Positions 1 through 9,259 of a stretch of 64,000 nucleotides of DNA are shown in pieces. Every line of letters begins with the position of its first letter. The stretch's first letter is position 1. This stretch comes from Coxiella endosymbiont of Amblyomma nuttalli (GTDB lineage: Bacteria > Pseudomonadota > Gammaproteobacteria > Coxiellales > Coxiellaceae). The notes under the pieces were generated by a model. That model had not been told where the DNA came from, ran no database searches, and was given only the letters and a program-made list of their open reading frames with translations. Both the position numbers and the translations under genes were made by a program. The stretch covers positions 930,001 through 994,000 of the forward strand of contig NZ_CP064834.1 in NCBI RefSeq assembly GCF_018107685.1, written 5' to 3'.

Positions 1-1
1 C

Positions 2-190
2 TGGCCTTACTTTTTAGGTGTTACATTAATTTCCTATCTCGGCAATTTTGGTGGTGGAAAAGGTGTTATTCCCTTTGGTTGGGACTTTGTTGTTGCTGGT
101 GTTTTATGTATCCTTATTATCTGGCTTGCTGTTAGATTTAAATTACCAGCTCATCTTACCCAAGATTACATGAAAGACTCTGTAAAATGA
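2..190 (+). CDS. Amino-acid permease, C-terminal fragment (window edge)
   Basis: The frame is open from the left edge and stops with TGA at 188-190, giving about 62 C-terminal residues. It contains a hydrophobic segment (VVAGVLCILIIWLAVRF) preceded by a Gly-rich loop (GNFGGGKGVIPFGWDF) and a short polar tail ending KDSVK. A last membrane helix followed by a short cytoplasmic tail, with the PFGWDF loop, fits the end of an APC-superfamily amino-acid/proton symporter of the inner membrane. The substrate cannot be told from this part. No terminator-like hairpin follows the stop closely. The start lies outside the window. Confidence 0.55.
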   Translation, partial: WPYFLGVTLISYLGNFGGGKGVIPFGWDFVVAGVLCILIIWLAVRFKLPAHLTQDYMKDSVK

Positions 191-1334
191 ACTTGCTGAT
201 GGATGTTCTATTTCATGTAGAAAACACCTATATTCGTAATTGCCACTGAACTTACCAGTAAATAACCAGTTATATTGCTAAATTAATGAACTTATCTATC
301 ATACGACCATGAAATGTAGGTGTGCTTCAATCAAGGTGATATAAAGTGGTTATCGAAGATCTAACAATAGATGAAAATGGCATAATAATTCCTATTATGT
401 AACTTATTCTAATCAATGCATGCAACAGCACCGGGGTGTTTTCAATAAGCAAAAACGGACGCGAAAGTACACGCAATTATCAAAAGAGCGTATTAATATT
501 CAATCCAAAAACATGAAAGGGTTTACTAACTATCCTATGCACAAAATTAATTGATCTTTGCTCAAAAAATAAGAAATTTCTAAAGGAAGAATAATTTCTT
601 TGCTGATGTTCATATATAAATCAATCAATTAAATCAAAAATGAGTTTGACTATTCCCAATGAATTATAAACATACTATTTCTTATCAATAATATTACGTC
701 TCTCCAAAGCATACTTACTAAAATTTTTTGGTAAGTACACTATGTAGTTATTCAAAATTATGATAATCAAATAAGAAATAAAATCTTCTGACAATATCCT
801 TGTTGTCTAAAAATATTTACTTATGATATTTCAATAAACTTCAGATAGTTAGCATAATTTCACTTGTTAAAAGAATATATTACAACAGTATTCTGACTGT
901 TTTAATAGAAGCATCTCGATGGTATTATTACGTCGACTGTGTCTAATTTAAATATAGACGTAGCATTTGTAGAAGCGCCAGTAATGTACGAAATATAGTT
1001 TAATAGTGTTAGTTTATTTATTTATTTATTATAGAAGATCTATTTTACACTTTCTTGTTCCTTATTAATTATCTTAACATTAAGTCAATGCATTTAATAA
1101 TATTCAGTTCTAATATTCAGTGCCTGTGTTTACAGATTACAACCGATGGTTTTGGATGCAATTATTCGCAAATGATTCACCCCATTTGCGAATAATTGCA
1201 GATGTTTATGGTAGTACCTATTCATTGTCTATCCATCGAACTATTAATGATTCAACATAGGAAATTACAATTGGGTAAACTACGTATATCATGGTCTACG
1301 AGAAATTAAATTTAAACTATATAAGCTTATTGCC
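191..1334. other. Gene-free stretch, 1.1 kb
   Basis: Very AT-rich DNA with stops in all frames and no recognisable protein remnant. It holds an imperfect hairpin near 706-732 (ACTTAC...GTAAGT ends) and a perfect inverted repeat with 18-bp arms at 1157-1200, listed separately. It probably represents decayed genes plus the upstream region of pdxB. Confidence 0.6.
1157..1200. repeat. Perfect inverted repeat, 18-bp arms, 8-nt spacer
   Basis: The arms at 1157-1174 and 1183-1200 are exact reverse complements (TGCAATTATTCGCAAATG and its complement), separated by ATTCACCC. It lies 134 bp upstream of the pdxB start. No T-run follows on either strand, so an intrinsic terminator is unlikely. It could be a cruciform or operator-like site, a structured 5' UTR, or a relic of a palindromic element. 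Confidence 0.8.
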
Positions 1335-2441
1335 ATGATAAAAATCCTAGCTGATGATCGTATTCCTTTTGTGTCTGAGTTATTCGGCAAGTGGGGTGAA
1401 CTTATTTTAAAATCTGGAGAGCATATTAAAAAGCATGATCTTTTAGATGTTAGCGTATTACTTACTCGATCGATAACTTCGATAAATTCTGCTTTATTGG
1501 ATGGAACATCAGTAAAATTTGTGGGAAGCGCAACGGCGGGATTTGATCACATCGATCATGCATTACTCGAAAAGCAATCCATTACCTGGGCTGTTGCTAC
1601 CGGTGCCAATGCGAGTGCGGTTGCAGAATATGTGCTTCATTGTATAGCTTTTTTGCGGAAGAATAATCTTCTGTCGCGCGAGAAAATAACAGCGGCAATT
1701 GTTGGTGTAGGTTGGGTTGGTGCTGCAGTATCAGCTCGCTTGAAAAACATTGGTTTTACGGTTTTCTATAATGACCCGCCACGTGCTGAATTAGAAAAAG
1801 ATTTTATTTCAATGCCTCTGAGGTCACTAACGAATGTGGATCTTTTTTGTTTGCATACGCCGTTGATTAAAAGCGGAAAATTTCCCACTTATCATTTAAT
1901 TAATGAGCCTTTACTTAAAGAGATGAAACCAGGGATTGTTTTATTGAATGCAGGACGAGGATCTGTCGTTGATAATAGTGCATTATTAAAACAAAATCAT
2001 ATTATTTCTTGTATAGATGTATGGGAAAATGAACCTAAAATTAATCTGGAGTTATTAAAAAAAGTGACTATTGCAACGCCACATATTGCTGGTTACAGCA
2101 GATCTGCGAAGTTACAGGCAACCATTTCTATTTATGAAGCATTTCTAAGACACTTTCATTTATCTGACACATGTCAAGTTAAAAAGCTGCAACGATTACA
2201 AGAAAAAAAGATGCTTAACATTGACAATTGCGAAACCATAGAAGATATCTTACTAAAAATATATAATCCTGCTAACGAAACAAAAAATATGCGTGAATTA
2301 CTTCTCAGAAATCCTAGTCAATTTGAAAATTTACGTCGTCACTATCCATTACGGGACGAATATTCAGTGATTCAACTAATACCACCACCTAACCCTACAA
2401 TTAAAAGCATACTTCAACGCTGGGGATTCAGAATTGACTAG
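1335..2441 (+). CDS. pdxB: Erythronate-4-phosphate dehydrogenase
   Basis: NAD-dependent oxidation of 4-phosphoerythronate, the second step of the DXP-dependent (de novo) pyridoxal phosphate pathway in the cytoplasm. The protein is 368 aa, close to the usual ~380, and begins MIKILADDRIPF like the family. Visible are the nucleotide-binding GVGWVG (124-129), the following DPPR, the NAGRGS segment with the active-site Arg (R208), the CIDVWENEP region, and the catalytic-type His in PHIAGY (H250). The C-terminal third matches the PdxB-specific dimerisation domain in length, which separates it from other 2-hydroxyacid dehydrogenases. The C terminus contains a triple proline (IPPPNP), a typical EF-P-dependent stalling motif. 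It converges with priA, 95 bp away. No partner gene is adjacent. Confidence 0.93.
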   Translation: MIKILADDRIPFVSELFGKWGELILKSGEHIKKHDLLDVSVLLTRSITSINSALLDGTSVKFVGSATAGFDHIDHALLEKQSITWAVATGANASAVAEYVLHCIAFLRKNNLLSREKITAAIVGVGWVGAAVSARLKNIGFTVFYNDPPRAELEKDFISMPLRSLTNVDLFCLHTPLIKSGKFPTYHLINEPLLKEMKPGIVLLNAGRGSVVDNSALLKQNHIISCIDVWENEPKINLELLKKVTIATPHIAGYSRSAKLQATISIYEAFLRHFHLSDTCQVKKLQRLQEKKMLNIDNCETIEDILLKIYNPANETKNMRELLLRNPSQFENLRRHYPLRDEYSVIQLIPPPNPTIKSILQRWGFRID

Positions 2442-2536
2442 TAGAAATTGCATATAACTAAAGTTGCCCGAGTATTCGATCTTCACAGGCTATTGTAAAG
2501 TAAGTCGGCGAATGAAAGTGATGAGAAATATTATAG

Positions 2537-4519
2537 CTAGACTGTTTCTTGCGGGTCGACATCTAATGACCAACGAACCTGCATACGTTGATTGGCAAGT
2601 AAGGTAATCAATTTTTTTAACGTCTTATGTAGACTGGTGCGGCTTTTAGATTGGAACAATAATTGATAACGATAACGACCTGCCTTGCGCTCCATGACGG
2701 CAGGCACGGGACCCAACAGATTTACTTCCTTGCCTACGATATCAGTGAGCTTCTGCCTTATCGTTATTAAAAAATCATTCGGTAAATTTCGTCTAACTGC
2801 TTCAGCACGTAATAAAGCAAGGTGTGCATAGGGTGGTAAAGCAGCCATTTTGCGTTCATTTAATAGTGCTTTTGTAAAAGCCTCATATCCTTCTTTTAAC
2901 AAGATGATTAAAAATGGATTATCTGGATAATGCGTCTGAATGAATACTTCACCCCTTTGCTCAACACGTCCAGCGCGACCAGATACTTGTGTTAACAATT
3001 GTCCCATTCGCTCTGCTGTACGGAAATCGGTACCATACCAAGCGCTATCCGCATCAATAATTGCTACCAATGTTAAATGAGTAAAATGATGGCCTTTTAC
3101 AATCATTTGCGTACCAATTAAAATTGGTGCTCCCCGATTGTGTATAAGATCTAATTTATCCTCCATGCTATTTTTGGTACGCGTATTATCACGGTCAATG
3201 CGCACAATACTGTAGTCGGGAAAACGTTCTTGTAATCTCAATTCCAATTGTTCTGTCCCTAGTCCAATCTCAATCAGTTCATAGTACCGACACTGTGAAC
3301 AATAGAGAGGAATGCTTTTGCTAACGCCGCAATGATGGCAGTAAAGTCGTTTAGGACAAGAATGCAAAGTTAATCGCGCATCGCAACGATGGCAGTGAGT
3401 TATCCAACCACAACCGCGACATAACAATGTTGGTGCATAACCTCTACGATTTAAAAAAAGTAACACTTGGCCATTATTTTTAATATGCTTTTCAATGGAA
3501 AATAATAAATCTTCGCTCATTCCCGCTATTAATTTTTTTTTCCGCAAATCAATTACGGTCACGGTCGGCACATGAGCGTTTCCTGCACGATTAGGTAACG
3601 ATAGTAATTGATAACGTTTGTGTTCCACATTATAGAAACTTTCAAAAGAAGGCGTTGCGGTACCCAAGATTATAGGAATATTTTCAATCCGACTACGGAT
3701 GACAGCTAAATCTCGTGCTGAATAACGAAAACCAGATTGCTGTTTAAAAGCAAGATCGTGTTCTTCATCTAAAACGATCATTCCTGGACTAAGTAGTGGC
3801 GTAAAAATAGTGGAGCGTGTACCAATAACAATTTTGGCGATGCCATTTTTAGCCATTAGCCATGCTTGTGCCCGTTTTTTATCTGTTAAACTCGAATGTA
3901 AAACCACAATAGGAACATTAAATCGTTCACGAAATCGTTTTAACGTTTGAGGAGTTAGGCCAATTTCAGGAATTAAAATTAATACTTGTTTATTTTGTTG
4001 TATAATTTTTTCAATGCAATGTAAATAAACCTCTGTTTTTCCGCTACCGGTTACACCAGCTAATAAATAAGTTTGAAATTCTTTTCGCTTAACGATCTCA
4101 TCAACGGCGTGCTGTTGATGAAAATTTAATTCAAGTGCTTTGGGAGATTCGATCATAGAATAACTATCAATTTTCCCATTATCTATTTTTTTTCCTTGTC
4201 GAATTAAACGTGGCAAAGTACCGAGAATTACTTCACCGATAGGATAATGATAATAATTACTAGCAAAACGACATAATTGAAGTAACGATAAAGGCAATGG
4301 TTCTCTATCAAGAACAGCATGAATAGCTCTAAGTCGTGTGGTGGGAAGAGACGAATAAGATGTCAAATCGAGTAATACCCCAACATATTTCCGATGACCA
4401 AAAGGGACTTTTAAAAACATACCTGGTCGCAATTGGGTATATGCAATTGATTCTGGTATCAGATAATCAAAACATTGATAGATAGGTATAGGTATAGCAA
4501 CTTGTAAGATCGTTGACAT
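2537..4519 (-). CDS. priA: Primosomal helicase PriA (replication restart)
   Basis: 3'-to-5' superfamily 2 DNA helicase that reloads DnaB at stalled or collapsed forks. It is 660 aa, shorter than the E. coli protein (~730) but with all domains visible. The N-terminal 3'-DNA-binding domain includes VPFGHRKYVGVLL. Walker A is GVTGSGKT (155-162) and Walker B is DEEH (251-254). A zinc-binding insert has four Cys pairs (CRGC, CHRC, CHHC, CSQC), followed by the helicase C domain with QVSGRAGR. It is divergent from efp with 44 bp between the start codons, so the two genes share a very short promoter region. Confidence 0.96.
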   Translation of the reverse strand: MSTILQVAIPIPIYQCFDYLIPESIAYTQLRPGMFLKVPFGHRKYVGVLLDLTSYSSLPTTRLRAIHAVLDREPLPLSLLQLCRFASNYYHYPIGEVILGTLPRLIRQGKKIDNGKIDSYSMIESPKALELNFHQQHAVDEIVKRKEFQTYLLAGVTGSGKTEVYLHCIEKIIQQNKQVLILIPEIGLTPQTLKRFRERFNVPIVVLHSSLTDKKRAQAWLMAKNGIAKIVIGTRSTIFTPLLSPGMIVLDEEHDLAFKQQSGFRYSARDLAVIRSRIENIPIILGTATPSFESFYNVEHKRYQLLSLPNRAGNAHVPTVTVIDLRKKKLIAGMSEDLLFSIEKHIKNNGQVLLFLNRRGYAPTLLCRGCGWITHCHRCDARLTLHSCPKRLYCHHCGVSKSIPLYCSQCRYYELIEIGLGTEQLELRLQERFPDYSIVRIDRDNTRTKNSMEDKLDLIHNRGAPILIGTQMIVKGHHFTHLTLVAIIDADSAWYGTDFRTAERMGQLLTQVSGRAGRVEQRGEVFIQTHYPDNPFLIILLKEGYEAFTKALLNERKMAALPPYAHLALLRAEAVRRNLPNDFLITIRQKLTDIVGKEVNLLGPVPAVMERKAGRYRYQLLFQSKSRTSLHKTLKKLITLLANQRMQVRWSLDVDPQETV

Positions 4520-4563
4520 AATCCCATGATAACCAATATGCTTCTAGTTACAAAGGGGTCGTT

Positions 4564-5130
4564 ATGGTGACTTATAGTACCAATGAATTTCGAGGCGGAT
4601 TAAAAGTCGTGATTGACAGAGATCCCTGTAGCATCATAGAAAATGAATTCGTCAAACCAGGCAAAGGACAGGCCTTTAACCGAATAAAATTCCGTAATTT
4701 AAAAACTGGTCGTATACTAGAGCGGACATTTAAATCAAGTGAGTCGCTACCTGCCGCCAATATTGTTGAAATTGAGGTGCAATATTTATATAACGATGGT
4801 AAGTTTTGGTATTTTATGACTCCTGATAGTTATGAACAACATGTCATCACCTCTGAAGTAGTTAGCGACGCAAAGCAGTGGATTAAAAAAGAAGAATTTT
4901 ATACTATTACAATGTGGAATGATAATTTTTTATCAATTAATCTCCCCAATTTTGTCGAATTGAAAATTATAAAAACAGAACTTGCTATTCGCGGAGATAC
5001 AATTGCAGGTGGTACTAAATATGCCAAGTTGGAGACCGGTGCTGTTATCCGTGTTCCTTTATTTTTAAAGGAAGGCGAAATCATTAAAGTTGACACGCGG
5101 TGTGGAGAATATGTCTCCCGAGCTAAATAA
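4564..5130 (+). CDS. efp: Translation elongation factor P
   Basis: EF-P binds between the P and E sites of stalled ribosomes and promotes peptide bond formation at consecutive prolines. The protein is 188 aa, the normal length, with the KOW-like N-terminal domain and two OB domains. The tip loop reads FVKPGKGQAF with Lys34 at the position that is beta-lysylated in Enterobacteria. The modifying enzymes EpmB (11878) and EpmA (59671) are both encoded in this window, so lysylation of K34 is expected. It starts 44 bp from the divergent priA start; GGGG just upstream of the ATG can serve as a ribosome binding site. Confidence 0.96.
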   Translation: MVTYSTNEFRGGLKVVIDRDPCSIIENEFVKPGKGQAFNRIKFRNLKTGRILERTFKSSESLPAANIVEIEVQYLYNDGKFWYFMTPDSYEQHVITSEVVSDAKQWIKKEEFYTITMWNDNFLSINLPNFVELKIIKTELAIRGDTIAGGTKYAKLETGAVIRVPLFLKEGEIIKVDTRCGEYVSRAK

Positions 5131-5616
5131 CACAATCCTAATCGTCTCCGTTTTCTAATAAAGATAGCAGCCGAGGGAAATGTCTTAGGTTATCTCTAGT
5201 TTCCAATCTATCTAATAAAGCTAGGAGAAAGATACAATTTAATGTACGTAATGGTGTACGCGTGCCATTTCTGGTTCGGAACAGGAGGTGTGGATGTAAA
5301 GATAGAAAAAGTAAGCAAAAGGAAAAGGGAAGGCCATTATTCTGTTGCTTCTTAAGATTCAGCATGATCTATTTGCCTAATTGTGGATCGTAATTTTTTA
5401 AAAGATTCACGCTGATCGCCATAATTAGTTTTTTAACGTTAAGTTAATGTGATTAATATACAGACAAATTAAATTTAGACTAAATTTAGTCAACGCTTTA
5501 TAGACATAAGCCTGAAAAGTCTAAAAATATTATTTGTTTATCTGAAAGAATATCGCCCTAGTACTCTAATTTGATTTGACTGAAACAAGAACTGAAGTAC
5601 GTTTCATTACTGACTT
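5131..5616. other. Gene-free stretch, 0.5 kb
   Basis: Lies between the ends of efp and prs. A minus-strand open frame of 75 codons exists at 5138-5365, but it has no family resemblance, and its Leu/Arg-rich composition looks like chance. No strong terminator hairpin with a T-run is seen for either gene. Confidence 0.5.
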
Positions 5617-6576
5617 CTAATCCAAAAACATAGAGCTCACAGATTCTTTTTGATTAATTCGAGAGATGGTTTCAGCGATAAGATGACTTAATGAAATCTG
5701 CTTGATTTTACCACAAGCCATTGCTTCGGTGTTAAGCGGGATGGTGTCCGTCACGACTAATTCGTCAATATCCGATTCCATGATGTTTGTAATTGAGTTA
5801 CCAGATAAAACGGGATGAGTGCAATAAGAAGAAACTGTTAACGCGCCTTTGTTTTTCAGAGCCTTGGCTGCCTGACATAACGTACCAGCAGTATCGACAA
5901 TATCATCTACAATTACGCAATGTCGTCCTTCTGAACGACCGATGACGTTCATAACTTCAGCTTGATTAGCGCTTGGGCGTCGTTTATCAATAATCGCTAA
6001 ATCTGAATCATTAAGTCGTTTTGCTATAGCACGAGCACGAACCACGCCACCTACATCAGGCGACACAATCATGGGATGATCTAGCTTTTCAAACAATCCA
6101 TATTGTTCTAGGGCAGTGATACTGGCATAAATATTGTCCACCGGCATGTAAAAAAAGCCTTGAATTTGATCTGCATGAAGATCAACAGTAATAAGACGCG
6201 AAAAACCCACTTTTTGCATCATGTCAGCAATCACTTTTGCACTAATGGGCACTCGAGAAGAGCGTACACGACGATCCTGACGGGCATAGCCAAAATAAGG
6301 CACAACCGCAGTGATACTTTTGGCTGATGCTCGACGAAAAGCATCTGCCATAAAGAGTAATTCCATTACATTTTCATTAACTGGATATCCTGTGGATTGA
6401 ATGAGATAAATATCACGTCCACGCACATTTTCTTGTATCTCGATACGAATTTCGCCATCGCTAAAACGAGTAACCAAGGCATGTCCGATAGTAGTATTTA
6501 GTGCTTTGGCGACGTTAGTCCCTAAATCCGGATTAGCGCTACCGTGGAAAATACGAATATCGTTGAAACTCGACAC
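5617..6576 (-). CDS. prs: Ribose-phosphate pyrophosphokinase (PRPP synthetase)
   Basis: Makes 5-phosphoribosyl-1-pyrophosphate from ribose 5-phosphate and ATP for purine, pyrimidine, NAD, His and Trp synthesis. It is 319 aa, full length for class I. The ATP/flexible loop is PYFGYARQDRR (93-103), the metal- and substrate-binding VDLHADQIQGFF is near 131-142, and the PRPP-loop motif VIVDDIVDTAGT spans 221-232. Translation starts with GTG (MSSFNDIRIF). A tRNA-Gln gene lies 31 bp upstream on the same strand and a good sigma-70 promoter precedes the tRNA, so tRNA and prs are probably co-transcribed, as in many gammaproteobacteria. The usual downstream neighbours rplY-pth-ychF are 50 kb away here. 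Confidence 0.97.
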   Translation of the reverse strand: MSSFNDIRIFHGSANPDLGTNVAKALNTTIGHALVTRFSDGEIRIEIQENVRGRDIYLIQSTGYPVNENVMELLFMADAFRRASAKSITAVVPYFGYARQDRRVRSSRVPISAKVIADMMQKVGFSRLITVDLHADQIQGFFYMPVDNIYASITALEQYGLFEKLDHPMIVSPDVGGVVRARAIAKRLNDSDLAIIDKRRPSANQAEVMNVIGRSEGRHCVIVDDIVDTAGTLCQAAKALKNKGALTVSSYCTHPVLSGNSITNIMESDIDELVVTDTIPLNTEAMACGKIKQISLSHLIAETISRINQKESVSSMFLD

Positions 6577-6607
6577 ACGAAATTTCCTTCTAAACTAAAA
6601 ATTTCGG

Positions 6608-6680
6608 CTGGGGCGCCAGGATTCGAACCTGGGAAGTGCTGGGATCAAAACCCAGTGCCTTACCGCTTGGCGACGCCCCA
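6608..6680 (-). tRNA. tRNA-Gln (anticodon UUG)
   Basis: The reverse strand folds as a full cloverleaf: acceptor TGGGGCG/CGCCCCA, D-arm with AGCGGTAA, anticodon stem CTGGG/CCCAG around loop TTTTGAT (anticodon TTG), and T-arm CCAGG/CCTGG around TTCGAAT. The discriminator base is G. The next three bases are CCG, not CCA, so the 3' end must be completed by the Cca enzyme encoded at 9260-10351. Confidence 0.96.
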
Positions 6681-7703
6681 ATTCACTCATTAGTTGGACA
6701 AACAAGCATACTAGCAGTTTGCGGATCGTGTCAAACATAGATCAGAATACCATCTTATTCTTAAAATAAAATAAAGGCTCCAAAAAGAGGTTTAAAGAAA
6801 ATCTGATTTAAATCTCTCTTAAGCTTACTTACTTAATAACATATATCTACACCACAAACCTCAAAATCGGATATACCACCCCCTTTTAGGGGCTTAGGAT
6901 GGGCACTTCTTCACATATCTAAATTGAAATAAGATTAGAAACGAGAGGGATAGATATCCGAGTTGTACTCATACGAGTTATTCTGGAATACGTGGGTATG
7001 TAACATACCTTGAACGAGCTCTAATAAAGGACCACATAAAAGGACTATACCGGAAAATCCAGAGAAATATTGATACCATGTTGTCAAGCAGTAAGTAATA
7101 GCTATTGCCATTTATCTAGATTGCTAGATATCAACAAAAGCACTATCAATAACCTATCTATCATCAAAAATCTGATGTAATCCCTAGTAGTCTGATTGAC
7201 AGCTTTGTGTTTGATAGGCAACATGGACTGAGAGAACAGACGTAATGTGGTATGTCTCTTAATTCATGAGGCAATAGTTATTAAATATAGGAACAAACGC
7301 AATAATAACGTAATAATTCTTTTTCATAATAAACTTTTTCCTCTGTTATACTTTCTATTAACTCCTAAAAATCCTGAATATCAGATAGTGACGCAGGTAC
7401 CTGCTTTTTTGATGATTTTCATCATCCATTGTGGTTACCTTTTTTCCCAAGCATGAATATTTTCGATTAAGAAGATAATATCTGGGAAAGTAAGTTTACG
7501 TTTTCTCAACTATGTACTAAAATGTATCGCACAAAGACGACTAAGCATCAGCATCACTGATGCTAACAACGCACCTTGCGTGTCGTTGTACATGGGGAAT
7601 GGTAACGTAATTATGTGGTCCCTGTAAATACGAGCTTTCGATAAATGTATATTTTATTACTTGCTGACATTCAACTGATTGCCTTTATATCATTACTACG
7701 CGC
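6681..7703. other. Gene-free stretch, 1.0 kb
   Basis: Holds the tRNA-Gln promoter at its left end. The 69-codon open frame at 7247-7456 has no recognisable family features. Two adjacent hairpins lie at 7544-7564 (8-bp perfect arms AGCATCAG/CTGATGCT) and 7566-7589 (ACAACG/CGTTGT with inner CAC/GTG pairs), about 115-200 bp before the methyltransferase gene. Confidence 0.5.
6705..6734 (-). promoter_or_regulatory. Predicted sigma-70 promoter for tRNA-Gln/prs
   Basis: On the minus strand a perfect -35 TTGACA (6729-6734) is followed after 18 bp by a -10-like TATGCT (6705-6710), about 25 bp upstream of the tRNA-Gln 5' end. No other strong promoter-like pair is seen between it and the tRNA. Confidence 0.55.
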
Positions 7704-7745
7704 ATGTTACTTGATAAATTACCAGCTCCAAACTCCTTTATAAAG

Positions 7746-8870
7746 ATGCATAGCGAACGATTGCAACAATATATTGTGCAAGAAATTACTGATAATGGTC
7801 CTCTTACTTTTGCTCGCTACATGCAGCTCGCTCTTTATGCTCCTGGGCTGGGATACTATAGTGCTGGTGCTCAGAAATGCGGTAAAGCTGGCGATTTTAT
7901 TACTGCTCCAGAAATTTCTCCGCTTTTTTCCAGAGCTGTTATGCAACAATGTCAACAGGTTCTAACGGATTTAGGTAGGGGAGACATTCTTGAATTAGGA
8001 GCTGGTTCAGGTGTAATGGCAGTAGACATTTTACGAGGATTGGAACGTCATCAATGCTTACCTGCACACTATTATATTTTAGAAGTCAGTGCCGATTTTC
8101 AAGAACGTCAGGCAACCCTTATCAAAAATGAAATTCCTCAATTACTAGATCGCGTTAACTGGTTATCTCGACTACCCAGTTATCCAATTCAAGGAGTGAT
8201 TATCGGCAACGAAGTTGTTGATGCAATGCCTGTTCATAAATTTAAAATCGAAAATGGTATTAAAGAAATTTATGTTGATTATAAAGCCAACCGATTTATC
8301 TGGAAAACCGATGAACCATCATTATCACTAGTTAAGGCTATCAAAAGCCTAGGAATTAATTTTACAGAGGGCTATGAATCAGAAATTAATTTACTGATGA
8401 AAGGATGGATCACCTCATTAGCTGATATATTACACACGGGCCTCATTTTACTAATAGATTATGGCTTTCCGCGATTTGAATATTATCACCCGGATAGAAA
8501 CCAGGGAACGGTCACCTGCCACTATCGACATTATAGTCATTTTGATCCACTTATTTTAGTGGGTATACAGGATATTACAGCACATGTAGATTTTACCGCT
8601 CTTGCTGAAGCGGCCTTACCGTCCTTAATGATTGCTGGTTTTACCCACCAAGCAGCATTTTTATTAAATTGCGGTATCACTTCCTTTATACCTACTTACG
8701 AAGACATTGTCCTGCACTATGAAATTACGCAACAGATTAAAAAACTAACGCTACCTAGTGAGATGGGTGAATTATTTAAAGCTATTGCGTTGACAAAAAA
8801 TTATCAACAACCCTTGTTAGGGTTTACTCATTTAAATCAAACAAATCGTTTAGGATGTCTTATTTGGTAA
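7746..8870 (+). CDS. SAM-dependent methyltransferase, MidA/NDUFAF7 family
   Basis: Class I methyltransferase of the DUF185/COG1565 family, whose mitochondrial member NDUFAF7 methylates an arginine of a complex I subunit; bacterial substrates are not established. The frame is open from an ATG at 7704 (388 aa), but family similarity begins at MHSERLQQYIVQEI, so the ATG at 7746 (374 aa), preceded by AAAG, is preferred. The family signature GPLTFARYMQLALYAPGLGYYS is followed by the AdoMet-binding ILELGAGSG and, further on, IGNEVVDAMPVHKF and LLIDYGFPR, all typical. No operon partner is visible. Confidence 0.85.
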   Translation: MHSERLQQYIVQEITDNGPLTFARYMQLALYAPGLGYYSAGAQKCGKAGDFITAPEISPLFSRAVMQQCQQVLTDLGRGDILELGAGSGVMAVDILRGLERHQCLPAHYYILEVSADFQERQATLIKNEIPQLLDRVNWLSRLPSYPIQGVIIGNEVVDAMPVHKFKIENGIKEIYVDYKANRFIWKTDEPSLSLVKAIKSLGINFTEGYESEINLLMKGWITSLADILHTGLILLIDYGFPRFEYYHPDRNQGTVTCHYRHYSHFDPLILVGIQDITAHVDFTALAEAALPSLMIAGFTHQAAFLLNCGITSFIPTYEDIVLHYEITQQIKKLTLPSEMGELFKAIALTKNYQQPLLGFTHLNQTNRLGCLIW

Positions 8871-9259
8871 CTTTACACTTTTTATACCAGGAAACGCTCT
8901 AATTTAGCATCAAAATAAGCGTCATTATTCTATCTTTAAAAATCAATGATCGTACGTATTTTAAAAACCGAGATATTGTTTTACACTTTAGCTATATTAA
9001 TAACTAATCCTAGTCCAACCTTGTTAAAAAATTTACCAAAAATTGAATTGTTATTTTATTTTATAGAATTGGTAACCATATTTTCGTGTTTATTTTGCAT
9101 TGAAATGAAATATGACTTTTAAAAAGCATACTGCTTCTATTAACTGATTTCGATCATGTGTTTTTAGAACAAGATAATAATAAGACTTCAATTTACAAAT
9201 ATTTTCAAAGTGTCACATAAAATATACAGATTGGTTGGTAGCACTGGTCTTATAAAGAA
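8871..9259. other. Gene-free stretch, 0.39 kb
   Basis: AT-rich DNA between the convergent ends of the methyltransferase gene and cca. I see no gene, clear hairpin terminator or repeat in it. Confidence 0.5.

Noticed and set aside
5138-5365. 75-codon minus-strand frame after efp
   Set aside because: Low-complexity Leu/Arg-rich peptide with no family features and no ribosome binding site; likely chance.
7247-7456. 69-codon frame before the methyltransferase gene
   Set aside because: No recognisable domain; a hydrophobic C terminus alone is weak evidence in AT-rich DNA.
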